Shown here piece by piece: positions 1 through 9,043 of a stretch of DNA of 64,000 nt. The stretch is from contig CAJQUW010005701.1 in assembly GCA_907163375.1 (NCBI GenBank), positions 1-64,000 on the forward strand, given 5' to 3'. Within the stretch, counting starts at the first letter, position 1; each line of letters starts with the position of its first letter. The stretch comes from Prostheceraeus crozeri (Eukaryota; Platyhelminthes; Polycladida; Euryleptidae). The position numbers were made by a program, and so were the translations under genes. Below the pieces are notes generated by a model that worked only from the letters and a program-made list of their open reading frames with translations, searched no databases and had not been told where the DNA came from.

Positions 1-2
1 GT

Positions 3-176
3 TTATTTTTTGTTCTTAACTTTTGCAGATTGCGTTTTTGGTTTAACTTTATCAGGAACCAAACCTGCATCAATCATTCTTTTTATTCTATGATTTTCTT
101 TCATAATATTTCTTTCTTTTATTAACTCTTCTAATTGTTTAATTCTTTTAAAATTATTAGCTCTAATTTTATCCAT
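3..176 (-). CDS. 57-residue protein, paralogue of the N-terminus of the 276-residue protein
   Basis: I read this short frame directly from the minus strand: it starts at 176, ends at a TAA at 3-5, and encodes 57 residues beginning MDKIRANNFKRIKQLEEL. The first roughly 40 residues match the start of the protein at 9,044-9,874 (MDKVRADNFKRIKQLDEL) almost residue for residue; the rest is a short Lys-rich tail. The matched part is Lys/Glu/Leu-rich and probably helical. The function is unknown. The match between two separate loci of one element suggests that the first 40 residues are a self-contained module, perhaps a docking or oligomerisation helix. It lies upstream of, and on the same strand as, nothing else visible at the window edge. 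Confidence 0.7.
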   Translation of the reverse strand: MDKIRANNFKRIKQLEELIKERNIMKENHRIKRMIDAGLVPDKVKPKTQSAKVKNKK

Positions 177-335
177 TTTTAAAATTATATACTTTTATAT
201 ACTTTCATATATTTATACTTTTTTATTTTTAAAATTATATTTATATTTTTGTATTTTTTAAATTATATTTATATTTTTTATGATTCTTATTTTTTATAGG
301 TAAAAAATATTTAAATTAATATTTACAATACTCGT
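177..335. other. A+T-rich spacer
   Basis: Spacer between two minus-strand genes, made almost entirely of A and T with short ATATTTATA-like repeats. It probably contains the promoter of the 57-residue gene, but no specific motif is clear. Confidence 0.4.
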
Positions 336-1223
336 TTAAGATTTACGTTTGTGAATGGACAACAACTTCGAGATAACTTTATTAATTGACTGTTGCACTT
401 TATCTATTGCGTCAAGCAGCGTGTGATGTACTTTAATTTCTCTTCTATTAACTTGCATTTTCTGCTGATTAATCTTCAATGCCGTTTTAAGAGCATTTAA
501 CTTAATTTTAAGAACATCTAATTGTCTTTTAACAGCATCTAACTGTTCTTTATTTTCTTTAGAGTTTTCTTGTAAATTTTTCTTTAATTCATTTTCTAAA
601 TTGATTTTAAGAGTTTTCATTTTATCAACTTTTTGATTAAGTGAGTTTACTTCATTTATTATTCTATTCATCTTTTTCATTTGTTGAGTAATTTTAGAAC
701 TCAATTCATCAACACTTTTTTGGAATGTAGTTTGTAACTGTTTTAAATTTTTTTTAATTCTTTCAGGTAGTTTTTCTATTTCATCTCCTAATTGTTCTTT
801 TAACATTTTTATCTGATGTTTATTTTTAATGACTGCAGATTTTAAATTTAAAGAAAGTAATATTAAAATTTTTGATTGTTCTGAAATCTTTTTAAATAGT
901 TTTGCTATATCTGCTTCTAGCTCTCTATCCTTTTTATCAAGTTTTAATAATTTTTCGTTTAATGATTTGTCATTAAGTTTTAGCAACTTTAATTCGTTCA
1001 TCAGCGGAACCAAAACATCGTTTATATATTTTTCTTTTAAGTCATTGATTTGTGTATCAACATATTGTTTATTTGTCAACTCTGTATTTTGTTGTGGAAG
1101 AATAGAAAGATGCAATGGACCAGATAAAACGTCTCCAGTTTTCACAATATAATTTTCTATCTCTATTTCTAATTCACGATTATTCGGGATATATGCACCT
1201 CCACCAACATTTGGTAACATCAT
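336..1223 (-). CDS. Coiled-coil, fibre-like protein
   Basis: A protein of 295 residues if it starts at the ATG at 1,223 (or 294 from 1,220). The open frame extends to 1,286, but the extra residues are low-complexity Tyr/Phe/Lys and fall in the A+T-rich promoter spacer, so I chose the internal start before LPNVGGGAYIP. Near the N-terminus is KTGDVLSGPLHL followed by LTNKQYVDTQI, which resembles the 'GDTMTGPL...KKYVD' motif of phage and viral tail-fibre shafts. The remaining roughly 220 residues are long heptad-like Leu/Ile/Lys/Glu/Gln stretches, predicted coiled coil. Best reading: an elongated trimeric fibre or attachment protein of the virion. This is inference from one motif and architecture; no receptor-binding head is recognisable at the C-terminus. 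It is divergently transcribed from the gene at 1,329. Confidence 0.6.
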   Translation of the reverse strand: MMLPNVGGGAYIPNNRELEIEIENYIVKTGDVLSGPLHLSILPQQNTELTNKQYVDTQINDLKEKYINDVLVPLMNELKLLKLNDKSLNEKLLKLDKKDRELEADIAKLFKKISEQSKILILLSLNLKSAVIKNKHQIKMLKEQLGDEIEKLPERIKKNLKQLQTTFQKSVDELSSKITQQMKKMNRIINEVNSLNQKVDKMKTLKINLENELKKNLQENSKENKEQLDAVKRQLDVLKIKLNALKTALKINQQKMQVNRREIKVHHTLLDAIDKVQQSINKVISKLLSIHKRKS

Positions 1224-1328
1224 TTTTAAACAATAAAAATAAAATTTTTTCTGATTATAAAAAATACATAAATTATAAAAATACATAAATTATAAAAAAT
1301 AAAATTTTTCCTAATAAAAATAAAAAAA
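1224..1328. promoter_or_regulatory. Divergent promoter spacer
   Basis: About 105 bp of nearly pure A/T between two divergent genes, with repeated ATAAATTATAAAAA words. Both genes start directly after A-runs, as do the other genes of the element. The promoter role is inferred from position. Confidence 0.5.
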
Positions 1329-2246
1329 ATGGAAATGACTCAAATTTGTCAAGTTTGCAATATGCGTTTTTTAAATCAAACACTATTATATTCTCATATG
1401 AAAAACACACCATGTGGTATGCATATGAATCAATTACAACCTAATAATATACAACCTAATAATATACAACCTAATAATATACAACCTAATAATATTCAAC
1501 CTAATAATATTCAGAATAATATTCAACCTAATAATAGTATTCAGTATAATAATATTCAATCAGAGCAACCATTACAAAGATTAAAGCATTTATTTATTTC
1601 AGATAAAGAACAAAATCTTTATACTGCTAGAATAAATACACCTAGGCAAAATACTGCTAGAATAAATACACCTAGGCAAAATACACCTAGGCAAAATAAT
1701 AATAATTATTTAGCACAAAATAATAATGTAGCACAAAATAATCCTTTTGTTCAAAATAATCCTTTTGTTCAAAATAATAATGTAGCACAAAATAATTATA
1801 TTGATAAAAATCAATTTGTTGAAAGTAATAACAAAAAAATATGTTCCGGATGTAATAAAAATATAACATCAAAAAATTTTGCACGTCATTTAAAATTATG
1901 CGAACAACCAGAAGAGGTTAAAAAAAATAAAAAAGATAAATTAAAAGATCAGTTATGTCGTAATTGTAATAAATATTTTACAAATCAAGGAATTACTAAT
2001 CATTATAATTCTTGTATAAGTTCTACAAGACAATGTACAAGTTGTCAAATTACTAAACCTAAGACAGAGTTTTATGATAGTAAATATCAGTGTAAGGATT
2101 GTTTAAAAGAAAAAGTTAAATGTAGAGGTTGTCAAAAAATTATATTAAAGAAAAATTTTCAGCGACATGTAACACTATGTCCAAAACTTAATCAACATAA
2201 TAATCAACATAATAATAATTTATGTCAAAATAATAATTTATATTAG
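1329..2246 (+). CDS. Asn-rich protein with zinc-finger-like Cys/His clusters
   Basis: A protein of 305 residues. An N-terminal C2HC finger (Cys7, Cys10, His23, Cys29) is followed by an Asn/Gln-rich region of about 130 residues made of short repeats such as IQPNN and NTPRQ. The C-terminal third has four Cys/His clusters: CSGCNKNITSKNFARHLKLC (from about residue 172), CRNCNKYF...HYNSC (about 210), CTSCQI...CKDC (about 236) and CRGCQKIILKKNFQRHVTLC (about 265). Three of these share the CxxC-x(n)-H-x(3-4)-C pattern, so they look like internal duplications of one finger. The likely role is nucleic-acid binding, perhaps transcriptional regulation; no family was identified. The Asn-rich centre is encoded by near-identical AAT-rich triplet repeats and is probably disordered. 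Confidence 0.75.
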   Translation: MEMTQICQVCNMRFLNQTLLYSHMKNTPCGMHMNQLQPNNIQPNNIQPNNIQPNNIQPNNIQNNIQPNNSIQYNNIQSEQPLQRLKHLFISDKEQNLYTARINTPRQNTARINTPRQNTPRQNNNNYLAQNNNVAQNNPFVQNNPFVQNNNVAQNNYIDKNQFVESNNKKICSGCNKNITSKNFARHLKLCEQPEEVKKNKKDKLKDQLCRNCNKYFTNQGITNHYNSCISSTRQCTSCQITKPKTEFYDSKYQCKDCLKEKVKCRGCQKIILKKNFQRHVTLCPKLNQHNNQHNNNLCQNNNLY

Positions 2247-2321
2247 TATTTCAACTAAAATAGTTGTATTTCAACTAAAATAGTTGTATTTCAACTAAAA
2301 TAGTTGTATTTCAACTAAAAT
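2247..2321 (+). terminator. Tandem hairpin repeats directly after a stop codon
   Basis: A 20-bp unit, TATTTCAACTAAAATAGTTG, is repeated three times and followed by a truncated fourth copy. It starts at the base after the TAG of the preceding gene. Each unit contains the stem-loop CAACTA-AAA-TAGTTG. Hairpins directly after genes mark transcript 3' ends in some giant viruses (the mimivirus hairpin rule). The same role here is inferred. Confidence 0.55.
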
Positions 2322-2384
2322 AATCTTATATATATTAAAATATTATTTTTTATAAAGAATAAAATATTATTTTATTAAAATATT

Positions 2385-2525
2385 CTTAAGCATTCCGGAA
2401 GAGAGGAGAGGTTCGGAACATACTTCTTTTGAGTATAGGAACAAAAAGTCCGACACATTCCGGAGGTTCTACAGAGGTTAAAAACACTCATAAGAGTGTA
2501 AGAATGCGAGTCCGGAATTAAAAAA
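2385..2525. other. G+C-richer, hairpin-forming intergenic segment
   Basis: Stands out from the A/T-only spacers around it. It contains ACACTC-ATAA-GAGTGT, ATACT...AGTAT, and repeated CATTCCGGA/GTCCGGAAT words near both ends, so it could fold as one structured unit. It may be a palindromic repeat like the others in the element or a small structured RNA. No known RNA family was recognised. Confidence 0.35.
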
Positions 2526-2561
2526 ATAATAATTCCTAAATTTTTATTTTAAAAATAATAA

Positions 2562-4106
2562 ATGAATAAAAGCGAAAATTTGGAAGATTTATATTCACCG
2601 GTTTTAATTAAAAGTGATAAAAGTAATAAAAGTAATAAAAGTAATCTAAGTCGTCATAAATCTCTTAATGCAATAAACGAAATAATAAATAATTATATGA
2701 ATAACACTGAGTTTCAAGATACACTAACCCCTCAAGATTCGAATCTAAAAGATATTAATAATATTGTAGATAATCCTATATATAATACTAGATATAATAA
2801 TAATAATATAGATAAAAATATATATAATAATATAGATAAAAATACATATAATAAAAGATATTTAGAGACACTACCCCCTAATTCATCTCTTAATAAAAAA
2901 ATACCACAATCAGATCTTACACGTCTTTGGAATTTTTTAAAATTTCATTGTATAAAAATATTGTTAGCATGTATTTTAATATTTTTTATTTATCATCTTG
3001 TTATATGTATTGGAAATCAATGGGGTTACTTTCTAACAGAGGAACAAAAGAGAATAATTTTTTATAATCAAGAAAAAAAAACTTTTGAAGGATGGAAGAC
3101 TGAGGAAGATAAGATTAAGGATAAAACTAATAATAAAAATATTAAACAAGGTAAAATGTATCAAGAAAATTTACATTTCATTGTTTACGGTAAAACTGGA
3201 AGTGGTAAGACTACGTTTATTAAAAAATATATAAACCAATATTATAAGGACGAAACAAAAGTACATATTTTTTGTATGCATACTTCTGAATGGCCAACTT
3301 TTACAAACGTCTATAATGATAAACAATTAGATGAGTTACAAGATATGGAAAGTTTTGCTGGTACACCTGAAAATAAATCTTTATTAATTTTAGATGATGT
3401 TGCAAGTTTATCAAAACAAAAAAATATGTCAGAAATATTTACAAAAGGAAGACATCAAAATATTCAAATAGTTGTATTAGCTCATAAAGCTTGTGATGTA
3501 GATAATAAGATTAGAGAAAACATTCAAACATTTTTTACAACTACACAAAATAATGCAGCATTCTTTAATGATATTAATAAAAATTATAAAATGAATATGC
3601 CTTTATCATATTATACACATCATAAATATGGAATAATACGTGTTGACACCATAAGTGAACATATGCAAGTATATGATAAAGACTTGAATATATTAGTAGA
3701 TACCGAACATGAAATCTATAATAACTCTCAAGATTTTGATATTAGAATGTATGCAAATACAAAACATTTATCAAATCAAGTTATAGAACAAATAATTATC
3801 TTTTTAGAATCCGAAGCAAAAGTACCACTAAAAATTATTCCTGATACATTTTATTTTTATTTTGATCATTATTTAAATGCAAAATTTGGTATACCAATAC
3901 CAAAAAGATTACAAGATAATGAAACATTAAACTATTTAAAAATTGCAATAAATGATGTTAGAAACGGATTAAGAAAAGCAACCCCAATAATATCTGATGT
4001 TAAATCTACATTTTCTGATGCTAAATCTACATTTGATGAAGCCAAAAAAACATATAATGATATAAAACCATTAATAAATGGTGTAAGTGAAATACTTAAT
4101 AATTAA
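2562..4106 (+). CDS. Membrane-anchored HerA/FtsK-superfamily ATPase
   Basis: A protein of 514 residues. Residues 1 to about 120 are polar and Asn/Lys/Ser-rich. One strong transmembrane segment follows at about 130-155 (ILLACILIFFIYHLVICI). The ATPase domain begins near residue 200: Walker A GKTGSGKTT at about 210-218, Walker B SLLILDDVA at about 273-281, then the GRHQNIQIVVLAHK block typical of Polinton-type ATPases, where an Arg/His pair and a sensor residue follow the Walker B strand. The C-terminal 60 residues are amphipathic with short repeats (DVKSTFSDAKSTFDEAKKTY). It differs clearly from the second ATPase at 10,928, so the element carries two. The membrane anchor suggests action at a membrane, for instance genome delivery or packaging at a membrane site; that is inference. 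Confidence 0.8.
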   Translation: MNKSENLEDLYSPVLIKSDKSNKSNKSNLSRHKSLNAINEIINNYMNNTEFQDTLTPQDSNLKDINNIVDNPIYNTRYNNNNIDKNIYNNIDKNTYNKRYLETLPPNSSLNKKIPQSDLTRLWNFLKFHCIKILLACILIFFIYHLVICIGNQWGYFLTEEQKRIIFYNQEKKTFEGWKTEEDKIKDKTNNKNIKQGKMYQENLHFIVYGKTGSGKTTFIKKYINQYYKDETKVHIFCMHTSEWPTFTNVYNDKQLDELQDMESFAGTPENKSLLILDDVASLSKQKNMSEIFTKGRHQNIQIVVLAHKACDVDNKIRENIQTFFTTTQNNAAFFNDINKNYKMNMPLSYYTHHKYGIIRVDTISEHMQVYDKDLNILVDTEHEIYNNSQDFDIRMYANTKHLSNQVIEQIIIFLESEAKVPLKIIPDTFYFYFDHYLNAKFGIPIPKRLQDNETLNYLKIAINDVRNGLRKATPIISDVKSTFSDAKSTFDEAKKTYNDIKPLINGVSEILNN

Positions 4107-4140
4107 ACAAATTTATCATAATTAAACAAATTTATCATAA

Positions 4141-4175
4141 TCAAACCGAAGGTACTAGGGCTTCGCCCGATTGCA
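4141..4175. repeat. Palindromic repeat after the ATPase gene
   Basis: GGGCTTCGCCC (stem GGGC, loop TTC, stem GCCC) at 4,158-4,169 in an otherwise A+T-rich spacer. It is the same core that recurs inside the polymerase gene and twice after the 276-residue gene. Just before it, the sequence AATTAAACAAATTTATCATA is present twice in tandem. Confidence 0.7.
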
Positions 4176-4265
4176 GATATATTAGTATTTTTTTTCTCTA
4201 AAAATTAAAACAAAAATTCTTTTAAAAAAAACTAAAACACAAATTTTTTCTTTAAAAAATAAAAA

Positions 4266-7200
4266 ATGGAAAAATTTTATTGCAACTTATGTAAAAAAAA
4301 GTTACAAACAAAAAGAAGTTATCAATCTCATCTACAAAGTAAAATGCATTTACAAAATGTAGAACGAGTTGATGAAGGAAATATATTAAAATTAAATAGT
4401 TATAAAAACTATATAGAAACATTGCCTACTGATATAAAAGTTAAAAAAATGTTTGATGATTATTCACATTCGGAATATAAAAAATTTTTTAATAGTGAAG
4501 ATGAAGCCGTAACAGATATAAAATATTTATTTAGCGATACTGATGAATTTAACGAAATAGATGAATTTAACGAAATAGATGAATTTGATGAAGCTGAACG
4601 AACCGATGAAGCCTTAGCAAATATAAAATATTTATTTAATCAGTCTTTTGAACATAATGAAACCGATAAAACTTTTTCTGATATTCTAACCAACTTTTAT
4701 AATATATTTAAGAAATCTTTCAAATGTTATATGAATGTAGAAGTACTTTATACAAAAAATGGACCTGACGGAATTCCTGAAGAAATAATACAAGGACATT
4801 TTACAAAGTCACAAGAAATTCATAATGTAAATGATATACAACCCATATTTGAATCGATGATACTTAAATTAGAAAATTGTATAATTGAAGCCCAGTTACG
4901 TGAATCTGGTTGGAGATTTGTTAAAATAATATCTAAGAAAATAGTAATTGATAAATATAAAAATAATACTGGTGGTAGTTATGTTCCTTTACCTTTCAGT
5001 TCACCACAATTAATCAACATAAAAAATGAAGATGATTATTGTTTTCTGTGGAGTATTATAGCACATTTACATCCTGCAAAATATCATAAAGAAAGACTAA
5101 GTCATTACAATAAAGAAGAATACATAAGTGAATTTGATCTTTCTGATGGCTTAGATGAATTTCCATATGATTATAATAGGTTACTAAAGTTTCATAAAAA
5201 GAATAAAAATTTAATTGAAGTAAATGTTTTTGAATTAAATGTGAATTATGTTTCTATTGGTAAAATTACTCCACTATACTCAGATTCAAAAAAATTTTAT
5301 TTGAATAATAAAAATTTATGCCAATCAGAAATAGTATATAATGATAGAGGAAATTACATGCATCATAATATTTTTTACCAAGGAAATATAATATGTACGG
5401 AAAAATTTGAACTTGTTAAAACACTATCACCAATAATGATTAATCATAATAATTATAAAGGACGTACTGATGATTATAATTACAAATATTCATCTTTATC
5501 TTCAGAATATCAACAAAAATTAGAAAATTTAAATAAAAGTTTACAAAAATGTAAAATAGATTATCAACAACAAACACAAATGTTACTACAAGAATATCAC
5601 CATAAATATCAAAATAAGATAGAAACAATTCAAAAATTAAATGAAGAAAATAATAAAGAATCGGCTAAAGCCAGAGGAGCTTCGCTCCGATTAAATAATG
5701 AAGAATTAAATAATGAAGAAAATGAAACCAAACAAAAAATAAATGAATCTTTAAAAAAATGTCTACAACAATATAAAGAACAATATGATAAAGAATATAT
5801 TTATCAGCTACAAATATTAAATCAAAATTATTATCAAAATACATTTAATCTTACAAAAGAAATTAATGAAACACATGAAATATATCAAGATGAATTTGTA
5901 AAATTAGAACAGTCAAAACAACCAGCACAAGCGAATATATTATATTATCAGGGTCATTTTATATTGTGTAAAGATGTTTCTATATTTACAAAAACTTCAG
6001 ATAATAAAAATTTTCCTTGTCTTCAATGTATGACAAGTTTTAGAACTTTAGAAGAAATGAATAGACATTTGGAGAATTGTCAACAAAACGAAGCAGTTCA
6101 AAATACTTTTCCTAAAGATGATTATTTAGAATATAATAAATGGTATTTTAAAAATAAAGTACCCTTTACTATTTATTGTGATTTTGAAGCATATAATGTT
6201 AATATGACACAAAATCGAACGGAAAGTTCCAGGGCTTCACCCGATTCTGAAAATTATAATTCTGAAAATTATAATTCTGAAAATTATAATTCTGAAAAAA
6301 GTGCGCCTGAAAGAAGTGCGCCTGAAAGAAGTGCACCTGGAAAAAGTTCAGCTGAACAAAGTAAAGAAAAATATTTATTTGAACAAAAACCATTATGTTG
6401 GGGAATGTACATTCATTCAAATTATCCTGAATTATTTAAATCAGAATATTTACAATACTATGGTGAAGACAGTTCAGAAATGTTTACAAAGAAAGTAGAA
6501 GAATTACAAGGACGTTTTTCACAATTGCTTGAAACAAATAAACCAATGATACCATTAACGGATGAAGAAAGAAAAGAATTTTATGATGAAATAAATTGTT
6601 ATTACTGTGGAAAAGGTTTTACAAATAAATATAAAACTGGCAGAGGTAGATATCTTGATAAGGTAAAAGATCATGATCATCTAAATGGATTATATAGAGG
6701 TGCAGCACATAATTCTTGTAATCTTAATGCTAATAAATTTAAATATAACTTTGTTCCTCTATATTTCTACAATGGTTCTAAATATGATTTCCATCTAGTA
6801 ATGAAAGATTTATTTTCATCAGAAAAATTACAACAACAAAAAATAAATGTACTATGTAAACAAGAAGAAGAATATTTTTCAATGCAATTAGGTTGTATTA
6901 GAATTTTAGATGTATTTAGATTTTTTACTCCTTATTCATTAGATGTTATGGGAAAAACTTTGAAACCTGAACAATGTAAAATATTAAATAAATATAATTT
7001 AAAACCTTTAAAAGGAATATTTCCGTATGAGTACATAGCCTGCGGCTCACAGTCGAAGACTGATATAACTGGAGATAAAACCTGTGGTTCACAGTCGAAG
7101 ACTGATTTTAATTCTGTGAATAAAATTATGGAAGAAGAACAACTTCCTCCAATAAATAAATTTAAATCAACATTAAAACAATCACAATTATCTGACGAAG

Positions 7201-8945
7201 ACTATGCAGAAGCTGAAAAGAATTGGAGAGAGTTAAATTGTAAAACAATGTATGATTATACAATGAAATATCTACAGATAGATGTATTAATACTAGCTGA
7301 CCTTTTTGAAAACTTTCGTGATATGTGTTTAGAATATTACGGAATAGATCCATGTTATTGTTATTCTACACCAGGTTTAACATGGCTAGCAGGATTAAAA
7401 CATACTGGTGTTCAAGCCGATGGCTCTAGGACAAAGTCCGTTAAACTTAAACATTATAAAGAAAATACATATGATAAATTATTATTTTTTGAATCTGGAA
7501 TTAGAGGTGGAGTTTCATCAGTTTTAGGTAATAGATATGTTAAATGTTATAATAAGAAAGTAAATCCACAAGAATATGGAATAATGAAACCTTTATCTCC
7601 AGAAGAAAAAGAAAAAATATTAGAAATTTTTCGAACGAAACGAGAAGGAGTAGAACGTGAAAATGCAATTGATGAATTCATGAGAGAAAACTATTTATTA
7701 TATTATGATTTTAATAGCTTATATTCTTCTTGCATGATACAAGAATTACCAACAGGTGAAATGACATGGTGTAATAATCTTGTTTATCAAAGAACATATG
7801 ATGGTGAAAATAATTTTGGTTATGTATATGAAGTTGATTTAGTATATCCTGATTATATAAAAGAAGCAACAAAATATTATCCTTTCTGTCCAGAAAACAA
7901 AATTCCCAATATAGAAGATTTTTCAGATTATCAAAAATCTATAATTCCGAAAAAATACAGACCAACAAAAAAACTTATGTTAACACAAGGTAATAAAGGA
8001 AAGTATGTTGTTGAAGGAAGAATGCTAGATTGGTATTTAAATCATGGCATGATTCTCACCAAAATACATCGAAAACTAGAGTATAGAAAATCTAAATGGT
8101 TAAAAAATTATATAGAGTTCAATATTGAAAAACGTAAAATAGCTAAAAGAAATAAAGATGATTTTGGAAACGTTTTCTTCAAATTAATGAATAATGCATT
8201 TTATGGTAAGACTTTAGAAAATGTGCGTAATAGACAAAATATTGAAATAGTTTATGATAGAGATAGATTTCAAAATTTAACAAGGAAACCTACATATAAA
8301 AGAACTACTAGATTCAGTGATGAACTTTGTGCTGTTCATCTAAGAAGAAGCATTGTAAAACATGATAAGTTTAATTTCATTGGTTTCACTATATTAGAAT
8401 TAGCTAAACTATTTATGTATAGTTTTATATATGATTATTTAGCACCTGCTTATGGCAAAAACTATAAATTACACTTTACAGATACCGATTCTGTTTTCTT
8501 AGAATTAACAATACCGTATAATTCTACACTTGATGAAGAAATAGATAAAATAAAAGATATCATTCATCCTTCTGATTTATGTAAAGTAAAAGATGAATTA
8601 GAAGGAAATGAAGATTTCATAACAGAAGCTATATTTTTAAAATCTAAATGTTACTGTTATGATACAACTAATAATATTAGGACATCGGAGATGTCTTCCA
8701 GGGCTTCGCCCGTTAAAACACATAAAACATTAAAAGGAATTTCAAAGGCATCAGTGGCTAATCAAATAACATTTCAAGATTATAAAAATGTATTATTTAA
8801 TAATGAAATAAAAACAGCATGTAATTATAGACTTAATTCAAAAAAACATAACATGTATTTAAAAGAAGAACATAAATTAGCATTAGATCCATTTGATGAT
8901 AAAAGAAAAATTTTACCTGATGGAATAACTACTGAACCTTTTTAA
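4266..8945 (+). CDS. polB: Protein-primed family-B DNA polymerase with accessory domains
   Basis: A protein of 1559 residues. It opens with a C2H2 finger (CNLCKKKLQTKRSYQSHLQSKMH). Near residue 255 is NEDDYCFLWSIIAHLHP, a conserved block of unknown role in related polymerases; its Cys resembles the catalytic Cys region of OTU-like proteases, but this is uncertain. A coiled coil follows (about 410-550), then a second C2H2-like motif (CLQCMTSFRTLEEMNRHLENC). Exo I is DFEAY near 639. An HNH/endonuclease-VII-like zinc motif sits between Exo I and Exo II (CYYCGKGF near 777 to DHDHLNGLYRGAAHNSCN near 801-818). Exo II is YNGSKYDFHL near 835 and Exo III YLQIDVLILAD near 1001. Polymerase motifs are A (DFNSLYSS near 1147), B (KLMNNAFYGKT near 1305) and C (DTDSV near 1404). 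All catalytic Asp residues are present. It replicates the linear element genome using a protein primer, as is known for the family. Confidence 0.95.
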   Translation: MEKFYCNLCKKKLQTKRSYQSHLQSKMHLQNVERVDEGNILKLNSYKNYIETLPTDIKVKKMFDDYSHSEYKKFFNSEDEAVTDIKYLFSDTDEFNEIDEFNEIDEFDEAERTDEALANIKYLFNQSFEHNETDKTFSDILTNFYNIFKKSFKCYMNVEVLYTKNGPDGIPEEIIQGHFTKSQEIHNVNDIQPIFESMILKLENCIIEAQLRESGWRFVKIISKKIVIDKYKNNTGGSYVPLPFSSPQLINIKNEDDYCFLWSIIAHLHPAKYHKERLSHYNKEEYISEFDLSDGLDEFPYDYNRLLKFHKKNKNLIEVNVFELNVNYVSIGKITPLYSDSKKFYLNNKNLCQSEIVYNDRGNYMHHNIFYQGNIICTEKFELVKTLSPIMINHNNYKGRTDDYNYKYSSLSSEYQQKLENLNKSLQKCKIDYQQQTQMLLQEYHHKYQNKIETIQKLNEENNKESAKARGASLRLNNEELNNEENETKQKINESLKKCLQQYKEQYDKEYIYQLQILNQNYYQNTFNLTKEINETHEIYQDEFVKLEQSKQPAQANILYYQGHFILCKDVSIFTKTSDNKNFPCLQCMTSFRTLEEMNRHLENCQQNEAVQNTFPKDDYLEYNKWYFKNKVPFTIYCDFEAYNVNMTQNRTESSRASPDSENYNSENYNSENYNSEKSAPERSAPERSAPGKSSAEQSKEKYLFEQKPLCWGMYIHSNYPELFKSEYLQYYGEDSSEMFTKKVEELQGRFSQLLETNKPMIPLTDEERKEFYDEINCYYCGKGFTNKYKTGRGRYLDKVKDHDHLNGLYRGAAHNSCNLNANKFKYNFVPLYFYNGSKYDFHLVMKDLFSSEKLQQQKINVLCKQEEEYFSMQLGCIRILDVFRFFTPYSLDVMGKTLKPEQCKILNKYNLKPLKGIFPYEYIACGSQSKTDITGDKTCGSQSKTDFNSVNKIMEEEQLPPINKFKSTLKQSQLSDEDYAEAEKNWRELNCKTMYDYTMKYLQIDVLILADLFENFRDMCLEYYGIDPCYCYSTPGLTWLAGLKHTGVQADGSRTKSVKLKHYKENTYDKLLFFESGIRGGVSSVLGNRYVKCYNKKVNPQEYGIMKPLSPEEKEKILEIFRTKREGVERENAIDEFMRENYLLYYDFNSLYSSCMIQELPTGEMTWCNNLVYQRTYDGENNFGYVYEVDLVYPDYIKEATKYYPFCPENKIPNIEDFSDYQKSIIPKKYRPTKKLMLTQGNKGKYVVEGRMLDWYLNHGMILTKIHRKLEYRKSKWLKNYIEFNIEKRKIAKRNKDDFGNVFFKLMNNAFYGKTLENVRNRQNIEIVYDRDRFQNLTRKPTYKRTTRFSDELCAVHLRRSIVKHDKFNFIGFTILELAKLFMYSFIYDYLAPAYGKNYKLHFTDTDSVFLELTIPYNSTLDEEIDKIKDIIHPSDLCKVKDELEGNEDFITEAIFLKSKCYCYDTTNNIRTSEMSSRASPVKTHKTLKGISKASVANQITFQDYKNVLFNNEIKTACNYRLNSKKHNMYLKEEHKLALDPFDDKRKILPDGITTEPF
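5662..5690. repeat. In-frame palindromic insert in polB
   Basis: Two adjacent hairpins, GGCTAAAGCC and GGAGCTTCGCTCC, encode SAKARGASLRLN within a coiled-coil, Asn/Glu-rich part of the polymerase. The same sequence occurs in both orientations in the non-coding right end of the element (13,055-13,090 and 13,135-13,169). Confidence 0.8.
6228..6243. repeat. In-frame partial palindrome in polB
   Basis: TCCAGGGCTTCACCCG, one base off the GGGCTTCGCCC core, encodes RASPDSEN just after Exo I. It is followed at once by direct repeats encoding three SENYN units and then APERS-type units (to about 6,350), a low-complexity linker. Confidence 0.65.
7039..7106. repeat. Two in-frame copies of a CAGTCGAAGACTG palindrome in polB
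   Basis: A 26-bp segment is present at 7,039-7,064 and again at 7,081-7,106 with two mismatches. Each contains the hairpin CAGTC-GAA-GACTG. They encode CGSQSKTD twice, between Exo II and Exo III, in a part of the protein with no conserved motif. Confidence 0.75.
7420..7444. repeat. In-frame GGACAAAGTCC palindrome in polB
   Basis: Stem GGAC, loop AAA, stem GTCC at 7,429-7,439, encoding SRTKSV. It lies in a G+C-richer patch beginning GATGGCTCTA, in the Exo III to motif A interval. Confidence 0.5.
8680..8712. repeat. In-frame double palindrome near the end of polB
   Basis: GGACATC-GGA-GATGTC followed by TTCCA and GGGCTTCGCCC encodes TSEMSSRASPVKT. It is the same composite as the tandem pair at 9,863-9,932, so a mobile or copied unit has entered both coding and non-coding DNA. 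It sits after motif C, where the residues to either side (CYCYDTTNN and KTHKTLKGISKA) look conserved. Confidence 0.8.
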
Positions 8946-8971
8946 TTTTCTAATTTCTATTTTCTAAGTAT

Positions 8972-9003
8972 AACAATATAACAATATAACAATATAACAA
9001 TAT
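8972..9003. repeat. 8-bp tandem repeat upstream of the 276-residue gene
   Basis: AACAATAT repeated four times without a mismatch in the spacer between polB and the next gene; probably part of the promoter region or a slippage repeat. Confidence 0.7.
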
Positions 9004-9043
9004 AAAATAAAATAAAATAATAATAAAAAATTATCATATAAAA

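Noticed and set aside
829-1152. 107-codon plus-strand frame
   Set aside because: Antisense shadow of the coiled-coil fibre-like gene; its Ser/Phe-rich sequence mirrors Lys/Glu/Leu codons on the other strand.
1224-1286. Upstream extension of the fibre-like gene
   Set aside because: Encodes only Tyr/Phe/Asn/Lys low complexity inside the divergent A+T-rich promoter spacer; the internal ATG at 1,223 or 1,220 is preferred.
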